From the NCBI GenBank assembly GCA_019694395.1, contig JAIBCC010000001.1, forward strand, positions 248,001-312,000: a stretch of 64,000 nt of DNA, in the 5' to 3' direction. This stretch comes from Pyrinomonadaceae bacterium (GTDB taxonomy: Bacteria > Acidobacteriota > Blastocatellia > Pyrinomonadales > Pyrinomonadaceae). The translations under genes and the position numbers were made by a program. A model generated the notes under the pieces. It searched no databases. It was not told where the DNA came from and saw only the letters and a program-made list of their open reading frames with translations. Shown here piece by piece: positions 34,101-43,086 of the stretch (within the stretch, counting starts at the first letter, position 1; every line of letters starts with the position of its first letter).

Positions 34101-37100
34101 TTTTCAAACGGAGAATTGACCAAAATTTCGGCGACATCGCCCGGATTGTAATCCTTTTTATTTGGAATAAGTTGGGCTTCTTCCATTTCAACATTGCGTT
34201 TCGGTGGAGTTTTTCCGCCCGAAACCCAAACTGTAAATTCGGTTTCGTTCCAACGTTCTTTGTCATCCATTACCCGACCTGTAATCGTGTAAATGCCACC
34301 CGCTTTGGCAATGAATTCACATTTTGAAACATCTGCGGTTGATTTAATTGTGCAGGTTTGTTCGTCAACAGTTTCCTCTTTCCACGCTCCCTTTTCATAA
34401 GTCCAGTCTTTCAAAACCGCTTTTACTTCGGCATCGCGTCCTGCAATCAATTTTCCGTCAATGTCCGAAATAATCGAATCAACTTTGATTTTTTCGCCTT
34501 TGTTGACAAAGTTGCGGTCTGATTTCAGTCCAATGTAAAAATCGGACGGATGAACTAAAACCGTGGTCGCAGAAGCAAAAGTTTGACGGTTGACATCCAT
34601 CACCCGAGCCTCGGCACGCACACTATACGGACGCGGAGGATTTGCATCTTCAAAATCAATTTTCAAAAGATGTTTTCCGGCGGCATCGGTTGTGCCTTTG
34701 AAATACTGCGAAGAAGTGTAGCCTTCGTTACCGTAACTTCTCCACCACGGAACCCATTTTCCAAAGTTGAAATCGCCGCGATTCGGCGGAGTGTAGTTTG
34801 TCGGAGTCGAAGTCACTGTCCAATTTGCTTCGGCATTGGCTAAACCGCCGCCCGCATAATATTTCGCTTCGACGGAAACCATTGCATTTCCTTTGACAAA
34901 ATGCGGCGCAGGAGTTTCGGTTTTGGCGGAAACTTCAAATTCGGGACGGCGAAACTCTTGGATCTGGAAATAATGATAGGTAGTATTTCCCGGAAGTCCG
35001 CCATTGGTTGAAATGATTACGTTTGCCTGTCCCAGATTGGCAGTGTCGGGCAATTTGAATTTGAAATCGAATGCACCAAAAGCATTTAATGTTCCGTTAC
35101 CTTTTGCAATTTCATTTCCGCGCGGATCATTAACTACATAGCTGAAATTTTTGGCTTTGTCCCCAAGTTCGGCAATGTCACCAAGTTTTCCGCCTTGATA
35201 AATGCGAATGTAGCCTTTGATAGTGACTTCTTCTTTCGGTTTATAAATTCCGCGATCATTAAAGACGAACCAACGGTAAGAATCATAATCGCCCTTGTTA
35301 TACCAGCTTCCGTAATCTTGCCAGTAATATTCGGATTGTTCGGGCATAAATGCCACGTCTTTACCTTTTCTGGCTATCAAAAGATTTTGAGTTTTTGGTT
35401 GTGCATCGGCTAAAGGCAAGCGCAAAATTCCGTTCTCGCCTGTGCGATTAGTTTGAGCTTCGGGAATTGATTCGACTTCAGTTTCATTACCATTCTCATC
35501 CGTAGCAGTTGTTTCTTTAATGGATTCGTCCGAAGTTCCCCAACTCGTCAACCATTCCCACCAGGATTTGGTCGAAGTATTTTCCGAGGTTTGCTGACCT
35601 TTCAAATTTTTACCGTTCGGATAAATGGTAAACTCAACACCTGAAACGGGTTTACCGTTTTTAATGTCGGTCGCAAAACCAACTAATTCGTGATTATCAA
35701 CAAAAGCATCCAAACCGATTTGCGTTGCCTGCGCCCAAGTTACCAAACGGGTGCGGTCATATTTATCGCGTTTGACCATCGGTTCAATATCAATAATGGC
35801 GTGACCGAAACCTTCATCCAACGCGGGCGAAACATCAATTCGGGTTTCAACCATTTCGTCGGGTTTATTTTGTATCTGCAAAACTTTATCAACCACCAAT
35901 TTTCCGGGCATTGGCGGACGTTTTTGCTCATCGTAATTGAGGTAACGCATAAATTGGCGAAATCCTTCCCAATCTGACGGCGAAACCTTGTAAATTTTGA
36001 GTTTTACAGAGTTATGGTTTGTTGAATAAATCGAGTAGGTGGGCTTTGAATTCGGATCCAAAATAATCATTGAACCGCCTTGCGAATAAATTTCGCTTGG
36101 CGCGTTGCCGACATTAAAAGTTGCACTGGCTGTTGTGCCGAGAGTTTGTCCGAAAGTATCTTTCAATCCCCCGTCAACCGTAACTTTGTAGGTAGTGCGA
36201 CCTTTTTTATAGCCTTGAAAATAAAGATAATTTCCGCTTGGATAAACGTTCATTCCTTCAATCGGAGGTTCGATTTTAACCATTGATTTTTCAAAGGTTG
36301 AAGCCTCAATCGGGTTGGTAAACTGCATCACCCAAGTATCAAAAGGCGAACATTGTTTGCTTCCCTGATAACTGCACCAGCCTGAAACATATTTCATCGC
36401 ACCGTAGGTTCGGAAGCTGTAAACCTGATCTTTGTTGGTCGGAATCGGACCTTCGGCAGATTGAGTTCCTTTTTGGACATTAACTGTAATTGGTGAATCT
36501 GCCGGAAGCGCATTTTCAGTCAAATTTTCATTGGTAATCGCCCGAAAAACCAACCAGCGTTTTGGTTGGGCTTGTTTTGAGTAATACGAAATCGAACCGT
36601 CTTTATCAATTTCTTCCTGTGTAGCCAATCGGGTCGGAATTCGTTTTCCATTGCTGGTCACTGCAATTGTTTTGAGAACGGCTTCAGGGTTAATTTCCTG
36701 ATCGAATGAAACGAACATTAAAGCATCGCGGCGGGTAACTTGATTTTGCGGAAACATCATTTGAACAGTTGGTGGAGGCGTGGTAAATGTCCAGGTTACA
36801 GTTTTTTGCAGAGTCTGACCGCTGGCGGATTTGGTTCCGGCGGGAACAATTGCGGTAAATTTGGTCGCCATCGGAAACCGTTTGGTTGTGTCAAACATAA
36901 TTGTTTTAGTGCCGAGCCAACGCCATTTTCCTTCGACCATTGGTGAAAGCTGAACCGGCTGCACTTTGGCGGCTTCTTCCTGCGAAGTAACGGCGACCAT
37001 TGGTTGCGAAAATGTCACGTTCAAATCCGGCGCAAGCGGAATTTCGCCTTCGGGTGAATAGCGGATAACTTCCAATGATTGTTTGCTTTGGTCAATATTC

Positions 37101-37498
37101 GGCGCATTTGTTTGGTCGGAGGCAGGAAATTTCTGATCAATCTTTTTGCCGGTTTTCGGGGCGGGCAAACTTCCCTCGCGCTTTGCAAAATCTTTTTGGT
37201 CATCATCCTGAACTTTTGGCGGAGGTATCCGGCTTAAAAGTTTATCGGTATCGCCCTGTGAAAGCGGATCGCCTTTGGCTGGTGGAGTTACGGTGCGATT
37301 TTCCGCTCCTTCCACGCCTTCGCTTAATCTGAATTTTAATCCGTTTGGTGGTGTTACATTCATAGTTTTTTGTTGTGTTTTTCCGCGAGTCGCTTGCGCG
37401 TTAGCTTCCATCACCATTTGCAAGCCAATCGGCGATAATCCGCCCAAGTAGATTGATACTACCAATACAAAAGAAATTAATGCGTTGAATCGTCTCAT
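31187..37498 (-). CDS. Bacterial alpha-2-macroglobulin family protein
   Basis: 2103 residues, at the upper end for the family. A signal peptide (about 1-35) is followed by a Pro/Gln-rich stretch, Ig/Big-5-like N-terminal domains (ITVTFSQPM-type repeats to about 470), macroglobulin MG domains (FVFNDRGIYKPKEEV near 760 is the MG-repeat hallmark), the bait-region zone with Ala/Met-rich low complexity (around 1340-1400), and the complement-like toroid. The thioester motif is C-S-E-Q with Cys1596 in FECSEQISSRM. A2Ms trap proteases in the periplasm and guard the envelope, often beside PBP1c; no penicillin-binding protein is adjacent here. It ends without a C-terminal membrane helix. Transcribed alone, divergent from the FecR gene. 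Confidence 0.93.
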   Translation of the reverse strand: MRRFNALISFVLVVSIYLGGLSPIGLQMVMEANAQATRGKTQQKTMNVTPPNGLKFRLSEGVEGAENRTVTPPAKGDPLSQGDTDKLLSRIPPPKVQDDDQKDFAKREGSLPAPKTGKKIDQKFPASDQTNAPNIDQSKQSLEVIRYSPEGEIPLAPDLNVTFSQPMVAVTSQEEAAKVQPVQLSPMVEGKWRWLGTKTIMFDTTKRFPMATKFTAIVPAGTKSASGQTLQKTVTWTFTTPPPTVQMMFPQNQVTRRDALMFVSFDQEINPEAVLKTIAVTSNGKRIPTRLATQEEIDKDGSISYYSKQAQPKRWLVFRAITNENLTENALPADSPITVNVQKGTQSAEGPIPTNKDQVYSFRTYGAMKYVSGWCSYQGSKQCSPFDTWVMQFTNPIEASTFEKSMVKIEPPIEGMNVYPSGNYLYFQGYKKGRTTYKVTVDGGLKDTFGQTLGTTASATFNVGNAPSEIYSQGGSMIILDPNSKPTYSIYSTNHNSVKLKIYKVSPSDWEGFRQFMRYLNYDEQKRPPMPGKLVVDKVLQIQNKPDEMVETRIDVSPALDEGFGHAIIDIEPMVKRDKYDRTRLVTWAQATQIGLDAFVDNHELVGFATDIKNGKPVSGVEFTIYPNGKNLKGQQTSENTSTKSWWEWLTSWGTSDESIKETTATDENGNETEVESIPEAQTNRTGENGILRLPLADAQPKTQNLLIARKGKDVAFMPEQSEYYWQDYGSWYNKGDYDSYRWFVFNDRGIYKPKEEVTIKGYIRIYQGGKLGDIAELGDKAKNFSYVVNDPRGNEIAKGNGTLNAFGAFDFKFKLPDTANLGQANVIISTNGGLPGNTTYHYFQIQEFRRPEFEVSAKTETPAPHFVKGNAMVSVEAKYYAGGGLANAEANWTVTSTPTNYTPPNRGDFNFGKWVPWWRSYGNEGYTSSQYFKGTTDAAGKHLLKIDFEDANPPRPYSVRAEARVMDVNRQTFASATTVLVHPSDFYIGLKSDRNFVNKGEKIKVDSIISDIDGKLIAGRDAEVKAVLKDWTYEKGAWKEETVDEQTCTIKSTADVSKCEFIAKAGGIYTITGRVMDDKERWNETEFTVWVSGGKTPPKRNVEMEEAQLIPNKKDYNPGDVAEILVNSPFENAEGVLTLRRDGLVKTERFTMKGQSTVLKIPLEDKYLPNIYAQVDLVGASPRTDDKGEIDLKLPKRPAFASGQLNLSISTASRRLTVTADPQAATLEPGGETNINVNVKDSKGEPVANSEVAVVVVDESVLALTGYRIGDPMGIFYTQRGEGVIDYHSRKDILLGNPLDANKIPQNLPVNGRSMQAMDVMTAGAVAPAPMAAKSVSREARKKEKADMDDNEVLKVAEEAEKPATESQEETAQIKLRENFSALALFSPNVKTDSNGKAIVPIKLPDNLTRYRIMAVSVDTGKRFGGGESTLTAKQPLMVRPSAPRFMNFGDKIELPVVVQNQTDKEMTVNVGVRATNATLTAGGGKKVVVPANDRVEVRFPVSAEKAGTARFQFAVSSGKWSDAAEISLPVWTPATTEAFATYGTTEENGAIIQPVQTPGEVWSQFGGLEVTTSSTQLQELTDAFIYLYRYQFECSEQISSRMISVAALQDVLKAFKANEMPTDADLKKSFAKDIEILKGRQREDGSFGLWGRQRERYEFPFMSVHVAHALILAKAKGYKVPEEMLTKVKPYLKNVEKYYQGEWYSPQTRWTISAYALYVRDLMGDKDVAKAKALLKEATIEKMPFEALGWVLSVLSNDQNSTTEVEAIKRFLMNRTTETAATANFVTDYGDGAWVIMYSNRRADGVLLEALLKADPKNDLIPKLVRGLLDHRTKGRWGNTQENVFILLALDKYFQAYEKVTPDFAAKMWLGNTYAGEQIFKGRSVDSNQVNIPMKYLMEQGGTSNLIIDKQGPGRLYYRIGMKYAPKSLKLDPADYGFTVLRQYEAIDNADDVKQNPDGSWTFKAGARVRVRLTMVAQARRYHVALVDPLPAGLEILNPELAVTESLPADTGGGNTSVIEMGSRSYGYNYWWWRQNWFEHQNFRDERAEAFASLLWEGVYKYTYVTRATTPGQFVVPPAKAEEMYHPETFGRSGTDFVKVE

Positions 37499-37827
37499 TT
37501 TCGTTATGTCCTTAAATTTGTTTGACTTTCAGCCATTCCAAAGCAGCCTCATTTTAACTTAATTTTACTTAACAAGCCTAACAGGTATTAAGCCAAATGA
37601 TTGCTTTCCCGTTTTTTGGAACGGTTTAGTTATGAATTACTTGCAAGTTTTTGTTTTTTTTCGTCAGACCACTTTTCTCTAAGATTTAGCATCTAATTTA
37701 CACAGCCCTTTTACTTAGAGTCTTTTTCTAAGCAAGTAATTGTTTGTTTTGACGACAATTCTTGCCAAGTATCGGTTTAATTTTGGATTGAAAGATTTTC
37801 GGTCTAAAATCTGAAAAGGGTAAAATT
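37499..37827. promoter_or_regulatory. Divergent control region with nested inverted repeats
   Basis: AATTACTTGC (37635-37644) and its exact complement GCAAGTAATT (37732-37741) enclose a second pair, CTCTAAG (37677-37683) / CTTAGAG (37714-37720). A cruciform or a structured 5' leader for the FecR gene is possible. No convincing -10/-35 pair was found for either flanking gene. Confidence 0.4.
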
Positions 37828-38604
37828 ATGAAAATGACAAATTCTATGGTTAAAGCTTTGATTTTGTTCTGCTTTTTGTCTTTGATGACAACCGCAGCGA
37901 TTGCTCAATCGGTAACAATTACGGTTACCAGCATTCAAGGTTCAGTCGAAATAACCCGTTTTAGTTCATCGTGGGCAAGGATCGTTAAAGTTAGTGCCAA
38001 TGATAATTTGGTGGCAGGGGATATTGTCAAAACTAATTCCAATAGTCGCGTTGTTTTAAAACTTTCTGATAATTCCCAAGCAATTATCAGTGAAAAATCA
38101 ACAATTGAGATCAAAGATACAACCAGCTCGCCTCGCACAATTTTTAATGTTATTCGCGGAAAAACAAGGGTAAAAATAGAAAAACTTGGCGGCAAACCGA
38201 ATCCGTATCGAGTGACAACGCCGACCACTGTAATTGCGGTGCGCGGAACTGAATTTGATGTTTTGGTCAAAGATGAAGAAACCAAAGTTTATGTCAACGA
38301 AGGTGAGGTCAGCGTCACCAGTATTGCTCTAACCAAAGAGGTTATCCTAACTCCAGGTAATTTTACCCAGATTCGCGGCAACCAGCCGCCCGCGCCGCCA
38401 ATCCAATTTAAGCCTGAACAAAACGACAGGTTTTTCCAACCGCGAGATGAACGACAGGGCGGAAATGCTCCAAACAATAGAGATGGTAAACCCGATGGGT
38501 CAGGACAAAATGGGCAAAACGGCGGCAGAACGCCATCTTCTATGCCGCCGGGTGGAACTCCCCCAACTCAAGGCGGTGCACCGCCCCCGCAAAAAAGACC
38601 TTGA
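37828..38604 (+). CDS. Secreted FecR-domain protein with Pro/Gly-rich tail
   Basis: 258 residues. A signal peptide (1-26, ALILFCFLSLMTTAAIAQ|S) leads into a FecR domain at about 28-170: IQGSVEITRFSSSWARIVK, GDIVKTNSNSRVVLKLSDNS, RGKTRVKIEK, then RVTTPTTVIAVRGTEFDV and YVNEGEVSVT, a strong match to the fold. The tail (175-258) is Pro/Gly/Asn-rich and disordered. FecR-type domains outside iron uptake often sit in periplasmic sensor or scaffold proteins. It is encoded 82 bp upstream of an NtrC-type regulator in the same direction and could provide the envelope input of the two-component system that follows; this is inference. Confidence 0.82.
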   Translation: MKMTNSMVKALILFCFLSLMTTAAIAQSVTITVTSIQGSVEITRFSSSWARIVKVSANDNLVAGDIVKTNSNSRVVLKLSDNSQAIISEKSTIEIKDTTSSPRTIFNVIRGKTRVKIEKLGGKPNPYRVTTPTTVIAVRGTEFDVLVKDEETKVYVNEGEVSVTSIALTKEVILTPGNFTQIRGNQPPAPPIQFKPEQNDRFFQPRDERQGGNAPNNRDGKPDGSGQNGQNGGRTPSSMPPGGTPPTQGGAPPPQKRP

Positions 38605-38685
38605 TGGGATTTTGGATTTTGGATTGTTTGTTTTTCCTAAATTCGCGTGAAAATGTTTTGTTTTAGAAAACTCAATTCTGACTAA

Positions 38686-40071
38686 ATGAGTGAGAAAAAT
38701 TCGACGAAACCTAACAAAATAAAGATTTTAATTGCCGAAGACGAGCGTGGGGCACGGATGGCATTGGAAGTTGCTTTGCGTCTCAGCGGTTACGAAGTAG
38801 CGGCGGTTGAAAACGGGCAAAAAGCTGTCGAAGCGGCGCAAAATAACACTTTTGATTTGCTTTTGACTGATGTTTATATGCCTTTGATGGGCGGATTGGA
38901 TTTGGTTTCGGAGTTCCGCAATTTTAGTCCAGCAACTCAAATTATTGTGATGACGGCGCAAGGTTCTTTGGAAATTGCAATGGAAGCAATCGCTCAAGGT
39001 GCGTTTGATTTCATTGCCAAACCTTTCAATATCGAAGAAGTTTTAAGCCTCATCCAACGAGCCACCGACCAACAAAAACCGCAGGATTTGACCGACAATG
39101 AAAATGATTTTTCCGTTTCGGGGATTATTGGTCACAGTCCGCAAATGGTTAAGGTATATAAACTTATCGCTTATTCTGCCCGGACCGATTCAACGGTTTT
39201 AATCGAAGGCGAAACCGGAACAGGCAAAGAAGTTATTGCGCGAGCTATTCATCGAAACAGCGAGCGAGCCAACCGACCTTTTACGGCTGTAAATTGTAGT
39301 GCTTTGACCGAAACTCTTTTAGAATCGGAACTTTTCGGTTATTCCAAAGGAAGTTTTACCGGAGCGATGACGGATCGCGCAGGCTTGTTTGAAAGCACCA
39401 ACGGCGGCACAATTTTTTTGGATGAAATCAGTTCGGCGAGTCTTTCTCTGCAAGCGAGTCTGTTGCGTGTTTTGCAGGAAAAAGAAATTCGGCGCGTCGG
39501 CAGCAGTGAAACCCGAAAAGTTAATGTTCGCGTGATTGCCGCTTCAAATTCAAACCTTGAAAAAATGGTCGAAAACGGCGAATTTCGCTCGGATTTATTT
39601 TATCGTTTGAGCGTTTTGACGATTCCGCTTCCCCCTTTGCGTGAACGCGGGCGTGAGGATTTAGAACTTTTAATTCAACATTTTTTGAAGAAAAATCGTA
39701 AAATTCCGCCCGTCAAAATTTCGGAGCAAGCGATTGAAACAATGTCGCGTTATGAATGGACGGGCAACGTCCGCGAACTGGAAAACGCCATCGAATACGC
39801 CATCGCAACTTGTGCAAATAATCTAATTACGGAAAATGATCTGCCGCCGCGCATCCTCAAACAAACCGTTTTTGTGCCAAAACAAAACGGCAATTCAACA
39901 GTTTCTTTGGCAGACGACCGCCCAACCTTAGAAGAACTTTCGCGCCGCTATGTGGCTTTGATTGTTTCCGAAAATGACGGCAATAAATCACGCGCCGCTG
40001 ACATTTTGGGCATCAATCGCCGGACGCTTTATCGGTATTTGGATTCGGCAGAGGAAATTACTGAAGAATAA
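38686..40071 (+). CDS. NtrC-family sigma-54-dependent response regulator
   Basis: 461 residues with three domains. The receiver (10-125) has phospho-acceptor Asp62 in LLTDVYMP and the conserved Lys in FIAKPFN. The AAA+ sigma-54 domain (about 145-385) has Walker A GETGTGKE, ELFGYSKGSFTGAM, Walker B GGTIFLDEIS and the arginine region FRSDLFYRLSV. A Fis-type helix-turn-helix lies at the end (SRAADILGINRRTLYRYL). The sigma-54 contact loop GAFTGA is GSFTGA here, a substitution seen in some active family members. It should activate a -24/-12 promoter; the best one in this window is at 42869, right behind its presumed kinase. A 210-bp repeat element separates the regulator from the kinase. Confidence 0.93.
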   Translation: MSEKNSTKPNKIKILIAEDERGARMALEVALRLSGYEVAAVENGQKAVEAAQNNTFDLLLTDVYMPLMGGLDLVSEFRNFSPATQIIVMTAQGSLEIAMEAIAQGAFDFIAKPFNIEEVLSLIQRATDQQKPQDLTDNENDFSVSGIIGHSPQMVKVYKLIAYSARTDSTVLIEGETGTGKEVIARAIHRNSERANRPFTAVNCSALTETLLESELFGYSKGSFTGAMTDRAGLFESTNGGTIFLDEISSASLSLQASLLRVLQEKEIRRVGSSETRKVNVRVIAASNSNLEKMVENGEFRSDLFYRLSVLTIPLPPLRERGREDLELLIQHFLKKNRKIPPVKISEQAIETMSRYEWTGNVRELENAIEYAIATCANNLITENDLPPRILKQTVFVPKQNGNSTVSLADDRPTLEELSRRYVALIVSENDGNKSRAADILGINRRTLYRYLDSAEEITEE

Positions 40072-40082
40072 ATTTCACTAAA

Positions 40083-40292
40083 ATTCACAGGGATAAAGGG
40101 GATGGACAGGGATAATTTTTAAAGTAGTTTAAAATCAATTAAAAGTTTGTAAATTCAATTTTCTACTGGTTTGAGTTCCCAATTTATGGTGCTAATTGAT
40201 TGAAAAGACACGATGAAGCGTGAACTCAAAACAAGATTGACTTATTAAAAACCCTTGATTTATCCCCTTCTATCTCCTTTATCCCTGTGAAT
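40083..40292. mobile_element. 210-bp element with 33-bp inverted ends, non-coding (MITE-like)
   Basis: The ends, 40083-40115 and the reverse complement of 40260-40292, agree at 29 of 33 bases, starting ATTCACAGGGATAAAGG on both. The interior has no open frame. It fills almost the whole space between the regulator and kinase genes, ending 7 bp before the kinase ATG, so it provides that gene's immediate upstream sequence. No transposase is in the window and no clear target duplication was found. Confidence 0.75.
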
Positions 40293-40299
40293 AAAACTA

Positions 40300-42729
40300 A
40301 TGAATTTTACAAACCGCACAACTTTTCAATGGATTAGAATTGCCGTCATTTGGCTGGTTAGTTTTTTGTCGGTTTTAGCCGTTTCTTGGTTCGCGCCTTC
40401 CCTTTCAAATGCCGCAATAAATATGCTTTTTCGGCTTCGCGGAGAGCTTCCCGCGCCCGAAAATATCGTCATTGTGGCGATTGACGATGCAAGTTTGCAA
40501 AGACTCGGCAAATTTCCCTGGTCACGAAAATTAACCGCTGATTGCTTGGATAAAATTACAGCCGGAAATCCGAAAGCGGTTGGAATTGATGTCATTTACG
40601 CCGAAGAAAGCGATTTGAGCGATGACGAAGCACTTGCCAAAGCCATCAAAAATAATGGGCGTGTTGTGCTTCCCGTTCAGCTTTACGAAAAAATTTCCAA
40701 TACAAATCCACAAAAAACTGAGATTGGCTGGCTCAATCCGATTCAAGAATTTGCCCAAAATTCCGCCGCCAAAGGTCATGCCCACGCCGCGCCTGATGTG
40801 GACGGAACTTTGCGAACTGTCCAACTGAGCAAATCCGATGACAAAGGAAATCGTTTTTGGGCTTTTGGATTGGAAACCTTGCGCGTTGCCGAAGGAATTC
40901 CGCCCAACGATTTTGAAGAAAAATCCGGTTTACTGCGTTTCGGAAATTATCAAATCAAATTAGTTTCGGACGAAATTAACCAAACCGAATATTTGAAAGG
41001 CGTTTCGATAGTCCGTCCAAACGAAATGCTTATCAATTACATCGGTGCATCTAAATCTTTTCATTACTTTAGTTTTGCCGAAGTTTTGGACGGCACGATA
41101 CCACCTGAAACTTTCAAAGACAAAATCGTTTTGATTGGCGCGACCTCGCCAACTCTGGGCGATTCGCAAGTCACTCCGTTTATGCACTTTGCCGCCGCCG
41201 AAAACAAAGAAGGCGGACAGGCAATGCCGGGAGTCGAAGTTCATGCAAACATCATCAACACCATCAAAAACCGTTTGTGGCTCGGATTTTTGCCGCAATT
41301 TTGGGAAATCTTTCTGGCAATTTCGATAATTTTAGGCGCAACTGCCGCCGTAAAATTGATTGATGGGTGGTTACAGGTGTTGATTCTGGTGCTGATGCTT
41401 TTGGCAATAATCGGAGGCAGTATTTTGGCATTCAACAATTGGCAGACGATTTTGCCTTTGCCGGAATTGCTGACTGCTTTTTTAACGGCGGTTCCGCTGC
41501 TTTTGATTGATCGTTCACTTGCCGCCAGCCATGATTTGGACATCAAACTACATCGCCTAGCCGAAGTTCAAAACGAAGTTTTATTGAACACAAATTTTGA
41601 AAATACTGAACTTACAGCGCAATCCAAACTAATTCCGCACAATCTTGAATGGAAATTGAAAGCAGTTGACGACATTTCGACACGTCTGCTTTCGCGGATG
41701 AGCTTTATCAGTCGGGTTCTCGGCGGGATGAACGAGGGAGTGATTGTTGCTGATGTCAAAAATCAAGTCGTTTTCGTCAATAATTCGCTCTCGCAGATGT
41801 TTGGAATCGAGCCAAAAACGTTTGTAAATCAAGATTTTACCGATTTCTTTCGACAACGAAATATCTTTGCTGAAAGTGAATTGAAAAAGATTGTTGAGCA
41901 AACCTTAAACGGCAAACAATTTGAAAAAGAATTCAAGTTCCGTTCACAAAATTATTTGGTTCGTTTCTCGCCTGTAAATGCGGAAAATGATGAGGTTATC
42001 GGAATTCTAGTTTTATTGACAGACGTGACCAAACAACGCGAGCTTGACCGTTTGAAAGCGGAAACGATGCAGTTTGTTTCGCACGAATTACGCGCTCCGT
42101 TGACTTCGATTCAAAGTTTGAGCGATGTTCTGCGAAAGTTCCCCGTTTCAAATGAAGAATCTAGTGAAATGTTGGACACGATTCATTCGGAAGCTATTCG
42201 ATTAAATGAACTTATCAATCGCTTTCTGGACATCAAACGGCTTGAATCCGGCGCCCAAAATTTGCAAATTTCAAAGTTTAATCTCAACAAACTTTTAGAA
42301 AATTGCGTCCAAACCGCGAATCCTTTTGCTTTGGAAAGACAATCAAAAATTCACTTTTTCAAACCCGAAAAACCAATTAACATTCAAGCCGATGCACAAC
42401 TTTTGAAACAAGCCGTTGATAATCTTTTAAATAATGCAATTAAGTATAGCCCGCAGAATTCAATGGTTGAAATTACTACACAGTCAAAACCTAAGGAGAC
42501 TCAGATTATTGTAAAAGATAAGGGTTTCGGGATTCCTAAAGAATCCTTGAATCGCGTTTTTGACAGTTTTTACCGTTTGGAAAGAGATGTTTTATCTGCC
42601 ACGGTTGGAACAGGTTTAGGGCTTTCATTTGTCAAAGAAGTTGCCGAAAAACATCACGGAAAAATCTCCGTCAACAGTGAAGAAGGTGTTGGCTCGGAAT
42701 TTATTTTAACCATTCCAAATTTGGACTGA
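40300..42729 (+). CDS. CHASE2-PAS sensor histidine kinase
   Basis: 809 residues. After a first membrane helix (about 12-32) comes a periplasmic CHASE2 domain (about 40-330: IVIVAIDDASLQRLGKFPWS, AVGIDVIYAEES, RPNEMLINYIGAS, FKDKIVLIGATSP). Two or three membrane helices (about 330-405) and a PAS domain (about 470-580, MNEGVIVADVKNQVVFVNNS) follow. The kinase core has H595 in VSHELRAPLTS, the N box NLLNNAIKYSP, DKGFGIPKES and GTGLGLSFVKE. It likely phosphorylates Asp62 of the NtrC-type regulator upstream; the pair is split by a repeat element. No Shine-Dalgarno is visible, because the repeat abuts the start. CHASE2 ligands are unknown. Confidence 0.92.
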   Translation: MNFTNRTTFQWIRIAVIWLVSFLSVLAVSWFAPSLSNAAINMLFRLRGELPAPENIVIVAIDDASLQRLGKFPWSRKLTADCLDKITAGNPKAVGIDVIYAEESDLSDDEALAKAIKNNGRVVLPVQLYEKISNTNPQKTEIGWLNPIQEFAQNSAAKGHAHAAPDVDGTLRTVQLSKSDDKGNRFWAFGLETLRVAEGIPPNDFEEKSGLLRFGNYQIKLVSDEINQTEYLKGVSIVRPNEMLINYIGASKSFHYFSFAEVLDGTIPPETFKDKIVLIGATSPTLGDSQVTPFMHFAAAENKEGGQAMPGVEVHANIINTIKNRLWLGFLPQFWEIFLAISIILGATAAVKLIDGWLQVLILVLMLLAIIGGSILAFNNWQTILPLPELLTAFLTAVPLLLIDRSLAASHDLDIKLHRLAEVQNEVLLNTNFENTELTAQSKLIPHNLEWKLKAVDDISTRLLSRMSFISRVLGGMNEGVIVADVKNQVVFVNNSLSQMFGIEPKTFVNQDFTDFFRQRNIFAESELKKIVEQTLNGKQFEKEFKFRSQNYLVRFSPVNAENDEVIGILVLLTDVTKQRELDRLKAETMQFVSHELRAPLTSIQSLSDVLRKFPVSNEESSEMLDTIHSEAIRLNELINRFLDIKRLESGAQNLQISKFNLNKLLENCVQTANPFALERQSKIHFFKPEKPINIQADAQLLKQAVDNLLNNAIKYSPQNSMVEITTQSKPKETQIIVKDKGFGIPKESLNRVFDSFYRLERDVLSATVGTGLGLSFVKEVAEKHHGKISVNSEEGVGSEFILTIPNLD

Positions 42730-42868
42730 TTAAATTTTTCTCACTCGAATCTACTCAAAAATCTCAATTCGATTAAATTTGTCACACTCTGATTTTTTAC
42801 CAATTCTTGATAAACCTGAGTCCACACATAAACCCAATCATTACTGCATTTACAATACTTTCAAACTT

Positions 42869-42884
42869 TGGCACACACCTTGCT
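42869..42884 (+). promoter_or_regulatory. Consensus sigma-54 (-24/-12) promoter
   Basis: TGGCACACACCTTGCT fits the RpoN consensus TGGCACR-N4-TTGCW at every defined position. The predicted transcript start is near 42895. It lies 140 bp after the kinase gene. The 42730-42868 stretch would hold activator sites; a TCGAAT / ATTCGA pair there is a weak candidate. An NtrC-type activator is encoded 3 kb upstream. Confidence 0.85.
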
Positions 42885-42894
42885 AAAGATAAAA

Positions 42895-43086
42895 GCGAGT
42901 AACTAAATTGGTAATCTGGCGAAAATCATTTAGTAACTCCTTTAAAAAGTAAAAGGGCTAAGTAATATCAGTTTTTTGCCAATCGAAATTGGAAAATTGA
43001 TTGCACCACGCAACATTTCGAGATGAGCCAAAAAGCAAGAAACAATTCAATTAAAACTGGCGGAAACTGATATTACTTTTTTTTCA
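42895..43086 (+). ncRNA. Structured sigma-54 leader RNA with terminator/antiterminator-like pairing
   Basis: Hairpin 1 is GAGTAACTAAAT (42897-42908) with ATTTAGTAACTC (42928-42939), 11 of 12 paired. A long helix pairs 42961-42981 with 43058-43077: 20 pairs with one bulged T and two G-T pairs, followed by eight T (43077-43084). The loop of hairpin 1, TGGCGAAAA (42917-42925), can instead pair with TTTTTGCCA (42973-42981), the left arm of that helix, so the two states exclude each other. A sub-hairpin TCGAAAT / ATTTCGA lies inside. This is either a small RNA of about 190 nt or a conditional leader of the gene at 43124. No known riboswitch class was matched. The structure is read by eye, not computed. 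Confidence 0.6.

Noticed and set aside
42895-43086. Cyclic-di-GMP (GEMM) riboswitch
   Set aside because: CACGCAAC inside the helix recalls part of the motif, but the required AAAGC...tetraloop receptor context is missing.
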